DNA of 64,000 nucleotides. It comes from Ornithinimicrobium flavum (GTDB taxonomy: Bacteria; Actinomycetota; Actinomycetes; Actinomycetales; Dermatophilaceae). The notes beneath the pieces are model-generated. The model searched no databases and had not been told where the DNA came from. It was given only the letters and a program-made list of their open reading frames with translations. The position numbers were made by a program, and so were the translations under genes. Below, piece after piece: positions 35,519-44,644 of this stretch (its first letter is position 1; each line of letters starts with the position of its first letter). The stretch is from NCBI RefSeq assembly GCF_004526345.1, contig NZ_CP038213.1, positions 2,666,001 through 2,730,000 on the forward strand, in the 5' to 3' direction.

Positions 35519-37040
35519 ATGCACGAGACCCGTTCCTTCGCCGACTTCGGCCTGCACCCCGACCTCGTCGCCGCCCTGGCGGACGGCGGCATCACCCACC
35601 CGTTCCCCATCCAGTCGATGACCCTTCCGGTCGCCATGTCCCGCACGACATCATCGGCCAGGCCAAGACGGGGACCGGCAAGACCCTCGGCTTCGGGCTG
35701 CCGCTGCTGCACAACGTCGTCGCCCCCTCGGACGAGGGGTATGCCGCGCTGGAGCGCCCGGGCGCCCCGCAGGCCCTCGTCGTCGCCCCCACCCGTGAGC
35801 TGGCCGTCCAGGTCGCCGGCGACCTCGCCAAGGCCGGCGCCCGGCGCGGGATCCGGGTGCTGACGGTCTACGGCGGGCGGGCCTACGAGCCCCAGATCGA
35901 GGCGCTGGAGCGAGGCGTGGAGGTCGTCGTGGGGACCCCGGCCGGTTGATCGACCTGGCCGGCCGCGGCCACCTGACCCTGGCCCACGCCCGGACCGTCG
36001 TCCTCGACGAGGCCGACGAGATGCTGGACCGGGCTTCCTGCCGGACGTCGAGAAGCTGCTCTCGCTCACCCCCGCGGGCCGTCACACCATGCTCTTCTCC
36101 GCCACCATGCCGGGCGCGGTGGTCGCGATGGCCCGCTCCTACATGATGCAGCCGACCCACATCCGGGCGATGAGCGAGGACGGCGACGACCGCCAGACCG
36201 TGGCCGCCGTCGAGCAGTTCGCCTACCGGGCGCACGCCATGGACAAGGTCGAGATGCTCGCCCGGATGCTCCAGGCGGAGGGTCGGGGGCTCACCATCGT
36301 CTTCACGCGGACCAAGCGCACCGCGGCCAAGGTCGCCGACGAGCTCTCCGACCGCGGTTTCGCCGCGGCCGCGATCCACGGCGACCTGGGTCAGGGCGCC
36401 CGCGAGCAGGCCCTGCGGGCCTTCCGCTCCGGCAAGGTGGACGTGCTGGTCGCCACCGACGTGGCCGCCCGCGGCATCGACGTCGAGGACGTCACCCACG
36501 TCATCAACTACCAGTGCCCCGAGGACGAGAAGACCTACCTGCACCGCATCGGCCGCACCGGTCGGGCCGGCCACGGGCGTGGCCGTGACCTTCGTGGACT
36601 GGGACGACCTGCACCGCTGGGCGATGATCAACAAGGCGCTCGACCTGGGCTACCCGGAGCCGGAGGAGACCTACTCCTCCAGCCCCCACTTCTTCGAGCA
36701 GCTGGGGATCCCGGAGGGCACCCGCGGCACGCTGCCGAAGTCGGCCCGCACCCGGGAGGGGCTCTCCGGGGAGACGCTCGAGGACCTCGGTGACCCGGCG
36801 GACCGGCGGTCCGCCGGCGGGCGGGGCGGATCGGGTCGGGGCCGCTCAGGTGGTGGCCGGGACCGCCAGGGCCGGTCCGGTGGCCGGGACCGTTCGGGCG
36901 GGTCCGACGGCCGGGGGCGCCAGGGCGGCGCCGCCGAGCCCCGTCGGGAGGGCAGCTCCGAGCAGGGTGCCGACGCGCGCCCCCGCCGCCGGCGGCGCAC
37001 CACCCGCACCGGTCAGGGAGAGGCTCCCAGCAGCCGGTGA
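35519..37040 (+). CDS. rhlE: DEAD-box RNA helicase RhlE-like (four frame breaks)
   Basis: About 508 residues when joined. Starts MHETRSFADFGLHPDLVAAL; DEAD-box motifs visible across frames: GQAKTGTGKT (I), PTRELAVQV (Ia), VLDEADEML (II), FSATMPG (III), VATDVAARGIDV and HRIGRTGRAG (VI). The tail is an Arg/Gly-rich RNA-binding region with repeated GRDR/GGR units. Breaks near 35635, 35940, 36031 and 36574 correspond to losses of 1, 1, 1 and 2 bases, each restoring the family sequence (for example LDLGFLPDV). It unwinds RNA in ribosome or mRNA metabolism. The 3' end overlaps the convergent PHP gene by 28 bases. Confidence 0.9.
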
Positions 37041-37886
37041 CCGCTCGCGTGCCGGAGCAGCTGCTCCAGCACGGCGGGCGGGGTGGTGAACTCCCCCAGC
37101 CGGTTGGGCTTGCCGGACCCGTGGTAGTCGCTGGACCCGGTCGCCAGGAGCCCGAGCCGTCGGGCCAGGGCGTCCGCGCGGTCCCGCGCCGCCCGGTCGT
37201 GGTCGCGGTGGTCCACCTCCAGGCCCACCATCCCGGCCTCGGCCATCTGCGCGACGACGTCCTCGCCCACCACCAGCCCCCGGCCGCTCGCGAACGGGTG
37301 GGCCAGGACGGCGGCCCCGCCCGCGGCCACGACCAGCTCCACCGCCTGCACCGGGTCCGGGGCGTGGTGGGTGACGTAGTAGGGGCCGGAGCTGGACAGG
37401 GCGTCCGCGAAGGCCTCCTCGCGCGAGCGGTAGCGCCCGCGTGCGACGAGCACGTCCGCGACGTGGGGTCGCCCCAGCGTGGCCTCGTCCCCCGCGCCGG
37501 CGACCACCTCCTCATAGGACACCGGGAAGCCGTCCGCCTCGAGCAGCTCGACCATCCGCGCGATCCGGGTGACCCGGCTGAGCCGGACCCGCTCCAGCTC
37601 CTCCCCCAGGGCGCGGTCCCCGGGGTCGGGCAGGTAGGCCAGCAGGTGCACGGAGGCGCGCCGCCAGCTGCACGAGACCTCGATGCCGGGGACGACCGTG
37701 ATCCCGGACTCCTGCCCGGCGGTGTCCGCCTCCGCCCACCCGGTGACCACGTCGTGGTCGGTCAGGGCGACCACGTCCAGACCGGCGCGTGCCGCCTCCT
37801 GCACCACCACCGCCGGGCTCTCGCTGCCGTCGCAACCAGGAGTGGGTGTGCAGGTCGATCCGGGCGTGGGGCGGCAGCGACGGCAT
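37013..37886 (-). CDS. PHP-domain metal-dependent phosphoesterase (one frame break)
   Basis: About 291 residues from ATG 37886 (MPSLPPHARIDLHTHS). PHP motifs: DLHTHS, LTDHDVVTG, PGIEVSC, THHAPDP, LAHPFASGRG and GSSDYHGSGKPN give the His/Asp trinuclear metal set. Members hydrolyse nucleoside or 3',5'-bisphosphates; the exact substrate is unknown. The frame is broken near 37836, where two missing bases would give HTHS-x-x-CDGSE, the usual spacing. Its 3' end overlaps rhlE. The start codon lies inside an 8-bp palindrome shared with the divergent lipoprotein gene. Confidence 0.85.
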
Positions 37887-37901
37887 ACGGACACCGTATG
37901 C
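37883..37901. promoter_or_regulatory. Perfect palindrome in the PHP/lipoprotein divergent region
   Basis: GCATACGG (37883-37890) and CCGTATGC (37894-37901) are exact inverted repeats around ACA. The left arm contains the PHP start codon. The right arm lies 75 bases upstream of the lipoprotein ATG, near its likely promoter. It could be an operator for both genes. Confidence 0.5.
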
Positions 37902-37975
37902 GGTGCTTTCACGCGTCATACTGGGGGTTGCCCTGCGGCGCCCCGGTGCGTCGCGCACCCCACCCGAGGAGCACC

Positions 37976-38692
37976 ATGACCTCCACCCGTCGAACCCTGC
38001 GCACCCTGGGGGCGACCGCCCTGCTGGCCGCCGTCGTGCTGACGGGGTGCGCGAACGAGGAGCCGTTGGACAGCGCTCCCCCGAGCACCCCGGTCTCCCC
38101 CACCGTCCCCGACGACGAGGCACGCACGACGACCCCTGACGCGGTGTCCGTCACCTCGCCCGCCCCGGACGAGCAGGAGGCCACCAGCGCGCCCGAGGAG
38201 GCGAGCCAGACCTCCGAGGCTCCCCGCGTGGAGACGGTCGAGGCCTCGGACGGCACCTTCGAGGTGGAGATCCCGGAGGGCTGGGAACAGGCGCTCGACC
38301 TGGCCCGGCAGAACGTCGCGGAGGAGCAGCGCGAGGCGATCGTGCTGGCCGCCAAGGACCGCGAGCGGCGCGACGAGTTCTTCACCAACGTGGTGGTCAC
38401 GCGCGAGGAGTACGTCGGCAGCCTCACCTCCGCCGTGGAGGACACCGCCGAGCAGCTGGCCGGCGAGGACGGGGAGTACGAGCTCCTGGACCCGGTGGAG
38501 GTGGACGGGAACCAGGCACCGGGCTACACGGTGGTCCGGGAGGTCAACGACACGACCATCCACCAGACCCAGCGCTGGATCTCCCACGACGGGACCCTCT
38601 ACTCGGTGACCCTGTCGGTGGTCGACAGCCAGGTCGGGGACACCGCAGACCTCCTGGACGAGATGCTCTCCACCTGGCGCTGGCTGGACTGA
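37976..38692 (+). CDS. Secreted lipoprotein with LpqN/LpqT-like domain (tentative)
   Basis: 238 residues. A signal peptide ends in the lipobox LLAAVVLTGC, so the Cys (about residue 25) is lipidated. A Ser/Thr/Pro/Glu linker of about 60 residues follows, then a domain from TFEVEIPEGWEQAL to the end (IHQTQRWISHDGTLYSVTL). The pattern resembles the LpqN/PsbP-like fold of small actinobacterial lipoproteins, but I am not certain. GAGGAG precedes the ATG. Function is unknown. Confidence 0.75.
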   Translation: MTSTRRTLRTLGATALLAAVVLTGCANEEPLDSAPPSTPVSPTVPDDEARTTTPDAVSVTSPAPDEQEATSAPEEASQTSEAPRVETVEASDGTFEVEIPEGWEQALDLARQNVAEEQREAIVLAAKDRERRDEFFTNVVVTREEYVGSLTSAVEDTAEQLAGEDGEYELLDPVEVDGNQAPGYTVVREVNDTTIHQTQRWISHDGTLYSVTLSVVDSQVGDTADLLDEMLSTWRWLD

Positions 38693-38714
38693 CCCGGCGG
38701 CACGGACCGGATCC

Positions 38715-40214
38715 TCACCCGGCCACCAGGTTGCCCCCGGACCGTCGGCGGGCCCGCTGCCCCGCGAGGTCCAGCCCCATCCGGCGACGGGCGAAGAAGC
38801 TCCCGATCGCCAGTCCGGCGGCCAGGGCGATGCCCGTCGAGACGGCACCGACGAAGTAGACGACCGCCTGGGGCACGGTGGCGGCCGTGTTCTGCATGAT
38901 CTGGTAGAGGGCGCGGTAGACGGCGAGCCCGGGCAGCAGGGCCACGATGCTCGCCGTGGCCACCGCCGACTCCGGGACCCGCAGCCGCCGGTAGGCGGCG
39001 TAGGCCAGGGCCCCGACCAGGGCGGCGGCCGCCGCGACGGCTCCCGGGGAGGACAGACCCAGCTGCAGCCCGACCTCGAAGAGGAGCCACGCCAGGGCCG
39101 AGGTGATCATGCTGACGACCGTGGTCCGCAGCCCGGAGTAGGTGGACAGGCAGAAACCGAGGGCGATGAGGACCGCCCCCACGGTGCTGACGAGGGGGGA
39201 CCCACCCAGCGCCACCACGGCGCTGGCCTGCATGGGGACCCCGAAGGCGTTGCCGATGCCGATGACGACGGCGACGCCCACGGCGATGCCCAGGGTCATG
39301 AGCACGACCTCCAGCCCCCGGGCCCCCGCCGTGACGTAGTACCCGTCCAGCGCGTCCTGGGCGGCACCCAGGACGCCCAGCCCGGCGAGCAGCACGACGA
39401 TCCCCGAGATGACCACGACCGAGGGCACGAAGTCGCCCTCGACCGCGAAGAGCACCAGCGCCAGGGTGGCCGGGATGGCCGCGCTGGCGGCCTGGGTGAA
39501 GAACGCGGCGACCCCGAGCCCGTAGAGAAGGCGCTGCACCCGGTCCACGGTGGCCGCCGACAGCGCGGCCACCAGGCACATGACCGGGCCGGCGCCGAAG
39601 AGCAGCACCACGCCCACCGACATGACGGCCGAGCCCAGGGTGACCACCCAGCGCCGGTAGGGGTGCGGCGAGGCCAGGACGGCCAGCAGGCGCTCCCGGG
39701 CGGTGAGGACGTCCAGCGTCGCGCCTCCGGCCCCGGCGGAGCCGACGATGTCGTCGATGAGCTTCTGGACGCCCTCCAGCCGGGTGTAGTCGGGGGACCG
39801 GGTCGGGATGACCCGCATGACCGTGAGCGAGTCCTCCTCCAGCCCGCGGTGGATGGAGACCGAGATGGAGGTGTAGGTGACGTCGACGTGGACCGAGCCG
39901 ATCCCGTAGGCACCAGCGAGCCGCAGCACGGTCGCGACGCTGTCGGCGGCCGAGGCGCCGGTGGAGAGCATCGCCTCGCCGACCCGCAGGGCGAGGTCGA
40001 TGACGGCGCGGGCATGCTGCTGGGAGACGTCGACGTCCCCCTCCGAGCGCACGCCGAGGGCCACCGTGGGCGGTGAGTCGGTGCGGACCACGTGGATGGC
40101 CGCGTCCCGCAGGTGCCGCCCGAGACCGGAGGCCGGAGCGAGCTGCCGACGGGAGATGCGCTGGGGGCCGGTGACCTCGCTGCGCGGAGGCGTCCGGGGT
40201 GGGTGCTCGGTCAT
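38715..40214 (-). CDS. Threonine/serine exporter family protein (ThrE-like)
   Basis: 499 residues from ATG 40214. The N-terminal half is the conserved cytoplasmic domain (LALRVGEAMLSTGASAADSV, VHVDVTYTSISVSI, the PF06738 pattern). About ten membrane segments follow, with the second ThrE-type domain in the C-terminal part. Corynebacterium glutamicum ThrE exports threonine and serine using the proton gradient. One intact chain contains both halves that other bacteria split into two genes. Convergent with the lipoprotein gene. Confidence 0.88.
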   Translation of the reverse strand: MTEHPPRTPPRSEVTGPQRISRRQLAPASGLGRHLRDAAIHVVRTDSPPTVALGVRSEGDVDVSQQHARAVIDLALRVGEAMLSTGASAADSVATVLRLAGAYGIGSVHVDVTYTSISVSIHRGLEEDSLTVMRVIPTRSPDYTRLEGVQKLIDDIVGSAGAGGATLDVLTARERLLAVLASPHPYRRWVVTLGSAVMSVGVVLLFGAGPVMCLVAALSAATVDRVQRLLYGLGVAAFFTQAASAAIPATLALVLFAVEGDFVPSVVVISGIVVLLAGLGVLGAAQDALDGYYVTAGARGLEVVLMTLGIAVGVAVVIGIGNAFGVPMQASAVVALGGSPLVSTVGAVLIALGFCLSTYSGLRTTVVSMITSALAWLLFEVGLQLGLSSPGAVAAAAALVGALAYAAYRRLRVPESAVATASIVALLPGLAVYRALYQIMQNTAATVPQAVVYFVGAVSTGIALAAGLAIGSFFARRRMGLDLAGQRARRRSGGNLVAG

Positions 40215-40307
40215 CCCCACCAGGGTAGGGCGAAACCTGGGCGGCCGGTCCCAGGTGTCCGTGATCGGGGTGCGGGGGCCGGCGCGGCACCGCCTACCAT
40301 GGGCCGG

Positions 40308-41819
40308 ATGAGCGAGAAGCAGCACAAGGCCGAGCACCGCAGCCGACCCGCCGGAGCCGCCTTCATGGCCTTCATGCGCGAGGACTGGGCCCCCCGCGAC
40401 CCGGCGTTGCCCGAGCTCACGGAGGCGGCCCGGTATGCCGCAGCCCGGCGGGAGGCGCTCTCCGCCGCCTTCCCCGGCGAGCGTCTGGTGGTGCCGGCCG
40501 GTGGCCTGAAGATCCGTTCCAACGACACCGACTACGTCTTCCGTCCCCACAGCGCGTTCGCCCACCTGACGGGACTGGGTGCCGACCGGGAGCCGGACGC
40601 CGTGCTGGTCCTCGAGCCGGCGCAGGAGGGCCCGGGCCACGAGTCCGTCCTGTACTTCCTGCCCCTCGCCGACCGCGACAGCGAGGAGTTCTTCGCCGAC
40701 TCCCGGGTGGGTGAGTTCTGGGTCGGCACCCGTCCCACCCTGGCCTCCGCCGCGGCCGAGCTGGGGGTGAGCACGCGTCACCTGTCCGAGCTGGAGGGGG
40801 CCCTGGCCAAGGACGTCGGACCGGGCGGGCTGTCGCTGCGGGTCGTGCGCGACGCGGACCGGGAGACCACCCAGCTCGTGGACCGTGTGCGCGAGCAGGG
40901 CGGTCTCACCGGGCAGGAGGCGGTGCGGACCGCCGAGGAGCAGGACCTGGCCCTGGCCCGCACCCTGTCCACCAGCCGGTTGGTCAAGGACGAGTGGGAG
41001 GTGCGTCAGATGGAGGAGGCGGTCGCGGCGACCGCCACCGCCTTCGACGCCGTCGTCGAGCAGCTCCCCGAGGCGGTCCGCCGCGGTCGCGGCGAGCGCT
41101 GGGTCGAGGGGGTCTTCGGGCTCCACGCCCGCCACGCCGGCAACGGCGTCGGCTACGACTCGATCTGCGCCTCCGGCGAGCACGCGACGACGCTGCACTG
41201 GATCCGCAACACGGGTGAGATCCGGGAGGGCGAGCTGCTGCTGCTCGACGCCGGCGTCGAGACCGACTCGCTCTACACGGCCGACGTGACCCGGACGATC
41301 CCCGTCTCCGGGACCTTCTCCCCCGCCCAGCGGCGGGTCTACGACGTCGTGCTCGAGGCCCAGGAGGCCGGGATCGCGGCGGCCCGGCCGGGTCAGCGGT
41401 TCAAGGACATCCACGCCGCCGCGATCGAGGTCATCGCCCGTCGCCTGCTGGAGTGGGGCCTGCTGCCCGAGGGGGTCACGCTCGAGCAGACCCTGGACGC
41501 GGAGGAGGGGCAGTTCCACCGCCGTGGATGGTGCACGGCACGAGCCACCACCTCGCATCGACGTCCACGACTGCGCCCTGGCCCTGCGGGAGGACTACCT
41601 CGACGCGGAGCTGCGCGAGGGGATGGTCCTGACGGTCGAGCCGGGCCTGTACTTCAAGTCCGACGACCTCCGCGTCCCCGAGGAGCTGCGCGGGATCGGC
41701 GTGAGGATCGAGGACGACGTCGTCATCACGGCCGACGGCGCGCGCAACCTCTCGGACATGCTGCCGCGGACCGCCGACGACGTGGGGCGTGGGTCCGCGC
41801 CGCCGGGCGCCGGGGCTGA
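40308..41819 (+). CDS. pepP: Xaa-Pro aminopeptidase (M24B; three frame breaks)
   Basis: About 504 residues when joined. The N-terminal AMP_N domain (RSNDTDYVFRPHSAFAHLTG) precedes the pita-bread metallopeptidase. Metal ligands: LLLDAGVETDSLYTADVTRTIP (two Asp), HGTSHHLGIDVHD (His), TVEPGLYF (Glu) and GVRIEDD (Glu). It removes N-terminal residues before proline. Breaks near 41525, 41553 and 41784 each fit a single lost base; the last restores the ending AWVRAAGRRG before a stop at 41819. Stop codons are nine bases apart from the convergent stress protein gene. Confidence 0.92.
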   Translation: MSEKQHKAEHRSRPAGAAFMAFMREDWAPRDPALPELTEAARYAAARREALSAAFPGERLVVPAGGLKIRSNDTDYVFRPHSAFAHLTGLGADREPDAVLVLEPAQEGPGHESVLYFLPLADRDSEEFFADSRVGEFWVGTRPTLASAAAELGVSTRHLSELEGALAKDVGPGGLSLRVVRDADRETTQLVDRVREQGGLTGQEAVRTAEEQDLALARTLSTSRLVKDEWEVRQMEEAVAATATAFDAVVEQLPEAVRRGRGERWVEGVFGLHARHAGNGVGYDSICASGEHATTLHWIRNTGEIREGELLLLDAGVETDSLYTADVTRTIPVSGTFSPAQRRVYDVVLEAQEAGIAAARPGQRFKDIHAAAIEVIARRLLEWGLLPEGVTLEQTLDAEEGQFHRRGWCTARATTSHRRPRLRPGPAGGLPRRGAARGDGPDGRAGPVLQVRRPPRPRGAARDRREDRGRRRHHGRRRAQPLGHAAADRRRRGAWVRAAGRRG

Positions 41820-41828
41820 CCCCGCTCC

Positions 41829-42323
41829 TCAGCGCTGGTCGAGCAGCTCTCGCGCCTGCTCCGCGTACTTGTGCTCGGTGAGCACCTCGAACCGGGTCGC
41901 CACCACCTGCCGCACCGAGGTGAAGTCGCGCCGGCCCCGGGTGAAGGCATACCCGATGAGCGCCCAGACCAGGCCGAAGAAGGCGCCGAACAGCGAGGAC
42001 CAGAGCACCGTCATGAGGGCGTCGCTCGGCCGGGCGAAGAGGGCGAAGACCAGGCCCACGAACAGACCGAGCCACACGCCCGACAGCGCCCCGCCCAGGG
42101 CCGCACGGCCCGTGGTCAAGCGACCGGTGACCCGCTCCAGCGCCTTGAGCTCGGTCCCCACGATGAGGCAGTGCTCCACGGGGAACTGGCGGTCCGACAG
42201 GTGGTCGACGGCCGCCTGGGCATCCTCGTACCGGTCGAAGACGCCCAGGCTCATGGGGTAGTCGAGGGTGAGGGAGGGACCGAACGGCCCGCGGCGAGAG
42301 GCAGGTTGGCTCACGCGCCCCAT
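41829..42323 (-). CDS. General stress protein 17M-like membrane protein (YflT-type domain)
   Basis: 164 residues. The N-terminal SLGVFDRYEDAQAAVDHL fits the general stress protein 17M/YflT domain. A double hydrophobic hairpin follows (LGGALSGVWLGLFVGLVFALFARP, and WSSLFGAFFGLVWALIGYAF; glycine-zipper-like), with a short C-terminal domain ending YAEQARELLDQR. Start ATG 42323 is used; GTG 42314 is an alternative. Function unknown. Such genes are found in most Micrococcales. Confidence 0.85.
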   Translation of the reverse strand: MGRVSQPASRRGPFGPSLTLDYPMSLGVFDRYEDAQAAVDHLSDRQFPVEHCLIVGTELKALERVTGRLTTGRAALGGALSGVWLGLFVGLVFALFARPSDALMTVLWSSLFGAFFGLVWALIGYAFTRGRRDFTSVRQVVATRFEVLTEHKYAEQARELLDQR

Positions 42324-42373
42324 TGTGCCAGCCGGCCCCCGGGCCGCGACCTCACGCGCCCCGCTGCAGCAAG

Positions 42374-42404
42374 AGACCCCCGGGCCGGATCGGCGCGGGG
42401 GTCT
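42374..42404. terminator. Terminator downstream of the small basic gene
   Basis: AGACCCCCG (42374-42382) and CGGGGGTCT (42396-42404) pair perfectly around 13 bases. It lies 20 bases after the stop of the small gene at 42424-42537 on the minus strand and in front of the stress protein gene. Confidence 0.65.
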
Positions 42405-42423
42405 GAGGCGGTGCTGCGTCGGG

Positions 42424-42537
42424 TCAGCGACGCAGGAAACGACGGCGTGCGCGCACGGGGCGCTTCGCGACGTCCTCGGCGAGGGTGTGGCGGAAGGCAC
42501 GTCCGGCGGAGGGGACGTAGACGATCGTGGGGCCCAT
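42424..42537 (-). CDS. Small basic protein (37 aa), unknown
   Basis: A frame beginning MGPTIVYVPSAGRAFRHTL and ending KRPVRARRRFLRR, very rich in Arg at the end. AGAAAGGA lies 14 bases before the ATG, slightly far. A longer form from ATG 42621 would add 28 residues; the region around that ATG is AT-rich (CATCTATCTTCA) and looks more like a promoter than coding DNA. A terminator directly follows the gene. These signs suggest a real short transcript. I recognise no family; a ribosome- or nucleic-acid-binding peptide would fit the charge. Confidence 0.5.
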   Translation of the reverse strand: MGPTIVYVPSAGRAFRHTLAEDVAKRPVRARRRFLRR

Positions 42538-42703
42538 GGTGGTGGGGTGGTCCTTTCTGGCCTGGGTGGAAACGGGGCCCGCGGCCTTGCGGGGTGAAGA
42601 TAGATGACTCTTCACCTTCATGATACGCCCTGGTGACGCCCGGTATTCCCCCGGGGCGGCACGGCGGGGCGGAGCCGGTCGCGGCCCTCGCTATCCTGCC
42701 GGG

Positions 42704-44004
42704 GTGAGCTCCCGCCGTGTCTTCGTCGCTCGCCTCAACGGGCTGAGCGTCTTCGACCCCCTCGGTGACGAGGTGGGGCGGGTCCGCGACGTGGTCGTCA
42801 CCCTCTCCGCACGCACCGGAGGGCCCGGCGCGGGCCCCCGGTCATCGGGATCGTCGTGGAGGTGCCCGGTCGACGCCGCGTCTTCGTCCCGATCACCCGG
42901 GTGACCTCCATCGACGCCGGACAGGTGATCACCACGGGTCTGGTCAACATGCGCCGCTTCGAGCAGCGTCCCGGAGAGACGCTGGTCGTCGGCGAGCTCT
43001 TCGACCGGCAGGTCTCGGTGCGCGACGGTGAGGACGGCTTCCTCGCCGTCGTGGAGGACGTCGCCATGGAGCTGCAGCGCAGCGGCGACTGGCGGCTCAG
43101 CAGCGTCTTCGTGCGCAAGGGCCGGGACGGTGCCCCGCCGCGCCGGCAGGCCCTCCTGGGGCGTCGCCGCGGCGAGACCGTCCTGGTCGACGTCCACGAC
43201 GTGCAGGGCCTCCACGAGGCCGGGCCGGCGCAGGCGGCGACCGCCCTGCTCGAGGCCTACGAGAACCTCAAGCCCCAGGACCTGGCGGAGGCGATCCAGG
43301 ACCTGTCCCCCAAGCGGCGCTCCGAGGTGGCCGACGCCCTCGACGACGAGACGCTGGCCGACGTCCTGGAGGAGCTGCCCGACGACGACCGGCTCGGGAT
43401 CCTCACCCGGCTCCCCTCCGAGCGCGCCGCCGACATCCTGGAGGCGATGCAGCCCGACGACGCCACCGACCTCATCTCGGACCTGCCCGAGGAGGCGCAG
43501 GAGCGGCTCCTGCAGCTCATGGAGCCGGACGAGGCCGCCGACATCCGCCGGCTCCTCACCTACGACGAGGACACCGCCGGCGGCCTGATGACGACCGAGC
43601 CGGTGATCCTCGGCCCGGAGGCCAGCATCGCCGAGGCGCTGGCCATGGTCCGCCGGGAGGAGCTGCACCCCGCGACCGCCTCCATGGTCTACGTCACCCG
43701 GCCTCCGCACGAGACCCCGACCGGTCGCCTGCTCGGCAGCGTCCACCTCCAGCGGCTGCTGCGCGAGCCCCCCCACCAGCCGCTGGGCTCCGTCCTGGAC
43801 GCCGACGTCGACCCCGTCCGCCCGCAGGCCCTGCTCGGCGAGGTCACCCGGGCCCTGGCCACCTACAACCTGGTCGCGCTCCCGGTCACCGACGAGGCCG
43901 GCCGGCTCCTGGGGGCCGTCACGGTGGACGACGTCCTGGACCACATCCTCCCGGACGACTGGCGCGAGGAGCGGGGACGCGAGGGAGAGGCCACCCATGT
44001 CTGA
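42704..44004 (+). CDS. MgtE_N-CBS domain protein without transporter domain (one frame break)
   Basis: About 433 residues from GTG 42704. Order: a PRC-barrel-like N-terminal part (VFVARLNGLSVFDPLGDEVG), a second barrel-like part, an MgtE N-domain of helical repeats (LEELPDDDRLGILTRLPSERAADIL, QPDDATDLISDLPEEAQERLL), then two CBS motifs (LMTTEPVILGPEASIAEAL; LPVTDEAGRLLGAVTVDDVLDHI). The membrane transporter part of MgtE is absent, so it is a soluble Mg or nucleotide sensor. The break is at the C5 run 42835-42839. It overlaps the DUF1003 membrane protein gene, a conserved pairing. Confidence 0.9.
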
Positions 44005-44581
44005 GCACGCAGGACCGGCCCGTCGGCGCGGGGCGCGCCGCACCGACCCGCCGGCCGGGCAGCAGGGCCTGGACCAGCCGATGGCCAAGCGCACCCGGCT
44101 GATGCCCCAGACGAGGATGGACCCGGAGAGCTTCGGCGCCTTCGCCGAGCGCTTCGCCCGGTTCATGGGCACCGCACGCTTCCTGGTCTGGATGACGGTG
44201 TTCGTGCTGGTGTGGATCCTCTGGAACGCCCTGACGACCGACGCCCTCGCCTTCGACCCCTTCCCCTACATCTTCCTGACGCTCATGCTGAGCCTGCAGG
44301 CCTCCTACGCCGCGCCGCTCATCCTGCTCGCGACCAACCGGCAGGACGACCGCGACAAGGTCCAGATGGAGCAGGACCGGGCCCGCGACGAGCAGAACCT
44401 CGCCGACACCGAGTTCCTCACCCGGGAGGTGGCAGCCCTGAGGATCGCGATGCGCGAGGTCGCCACCCGTGACTTCCTGCGCTCCGAGCTGCGGGACCTG
44501 CTGCAGGAGCTGGAGGAGCGGGACGGACGGGAGCCCGCGCAGCGGGAGCGCCCGGGCGAGGGCGGCCCGCGCACCCCGTAG
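43997..44581 (+). CDS. DUF1003 membrane protein
   Basis: 194 residues with a basic N-terminus, two membrane segments (FLVWMTVFVLVWILWNAL and PYIFLTLMLSLQASYAAPLILLA) and a charged C-terminal helix (DKVQMEQDRARDEQNL). NRQDDRDK after the second segment is the DUF1003 signature. Its ATG lies inside the end of the CBS/MgtE_N gene (eight-base overlap), so the soluble sensor and this membrane protein are coupled and may act together. Function unknown. Confidence 0.9.
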   Translation: MSEHAGPARRRGARRTDPPAGQQGLDQPMAKRTRLMPQTRMDPESFGAFAERFARFMGTARFLVWMTVFVLVWILWNALTTDALAFDPFPYIFLTLMLSLQASYAAPLILLATNRQDDRDKVQMEQDRARDEQNLADTEFLTREVAALRIAMREVATRDFLRSELRDLLQELEERDGREPAQRERPGEGGPRTP

Positions 44582-44644
44582 GTCTCGCGTCCCGCCGACC
44601 CGGTCAGCCGGGGGCGGGCGAAGCACCCGCCGGGCCGACCTACG

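Noticed and set aside
35519..37040. Programmed frameshifting in rhlE
   Set aside because: Four breaks without slippery heptamers and with base losses in several contexts fit sequence errors or decay better.
42640..42703. Magnesium riboswitch before the MgtE-like gene
   Set aside because: The gap is too short and shows no M-box-type structure; the protein also lacks the transporter part.
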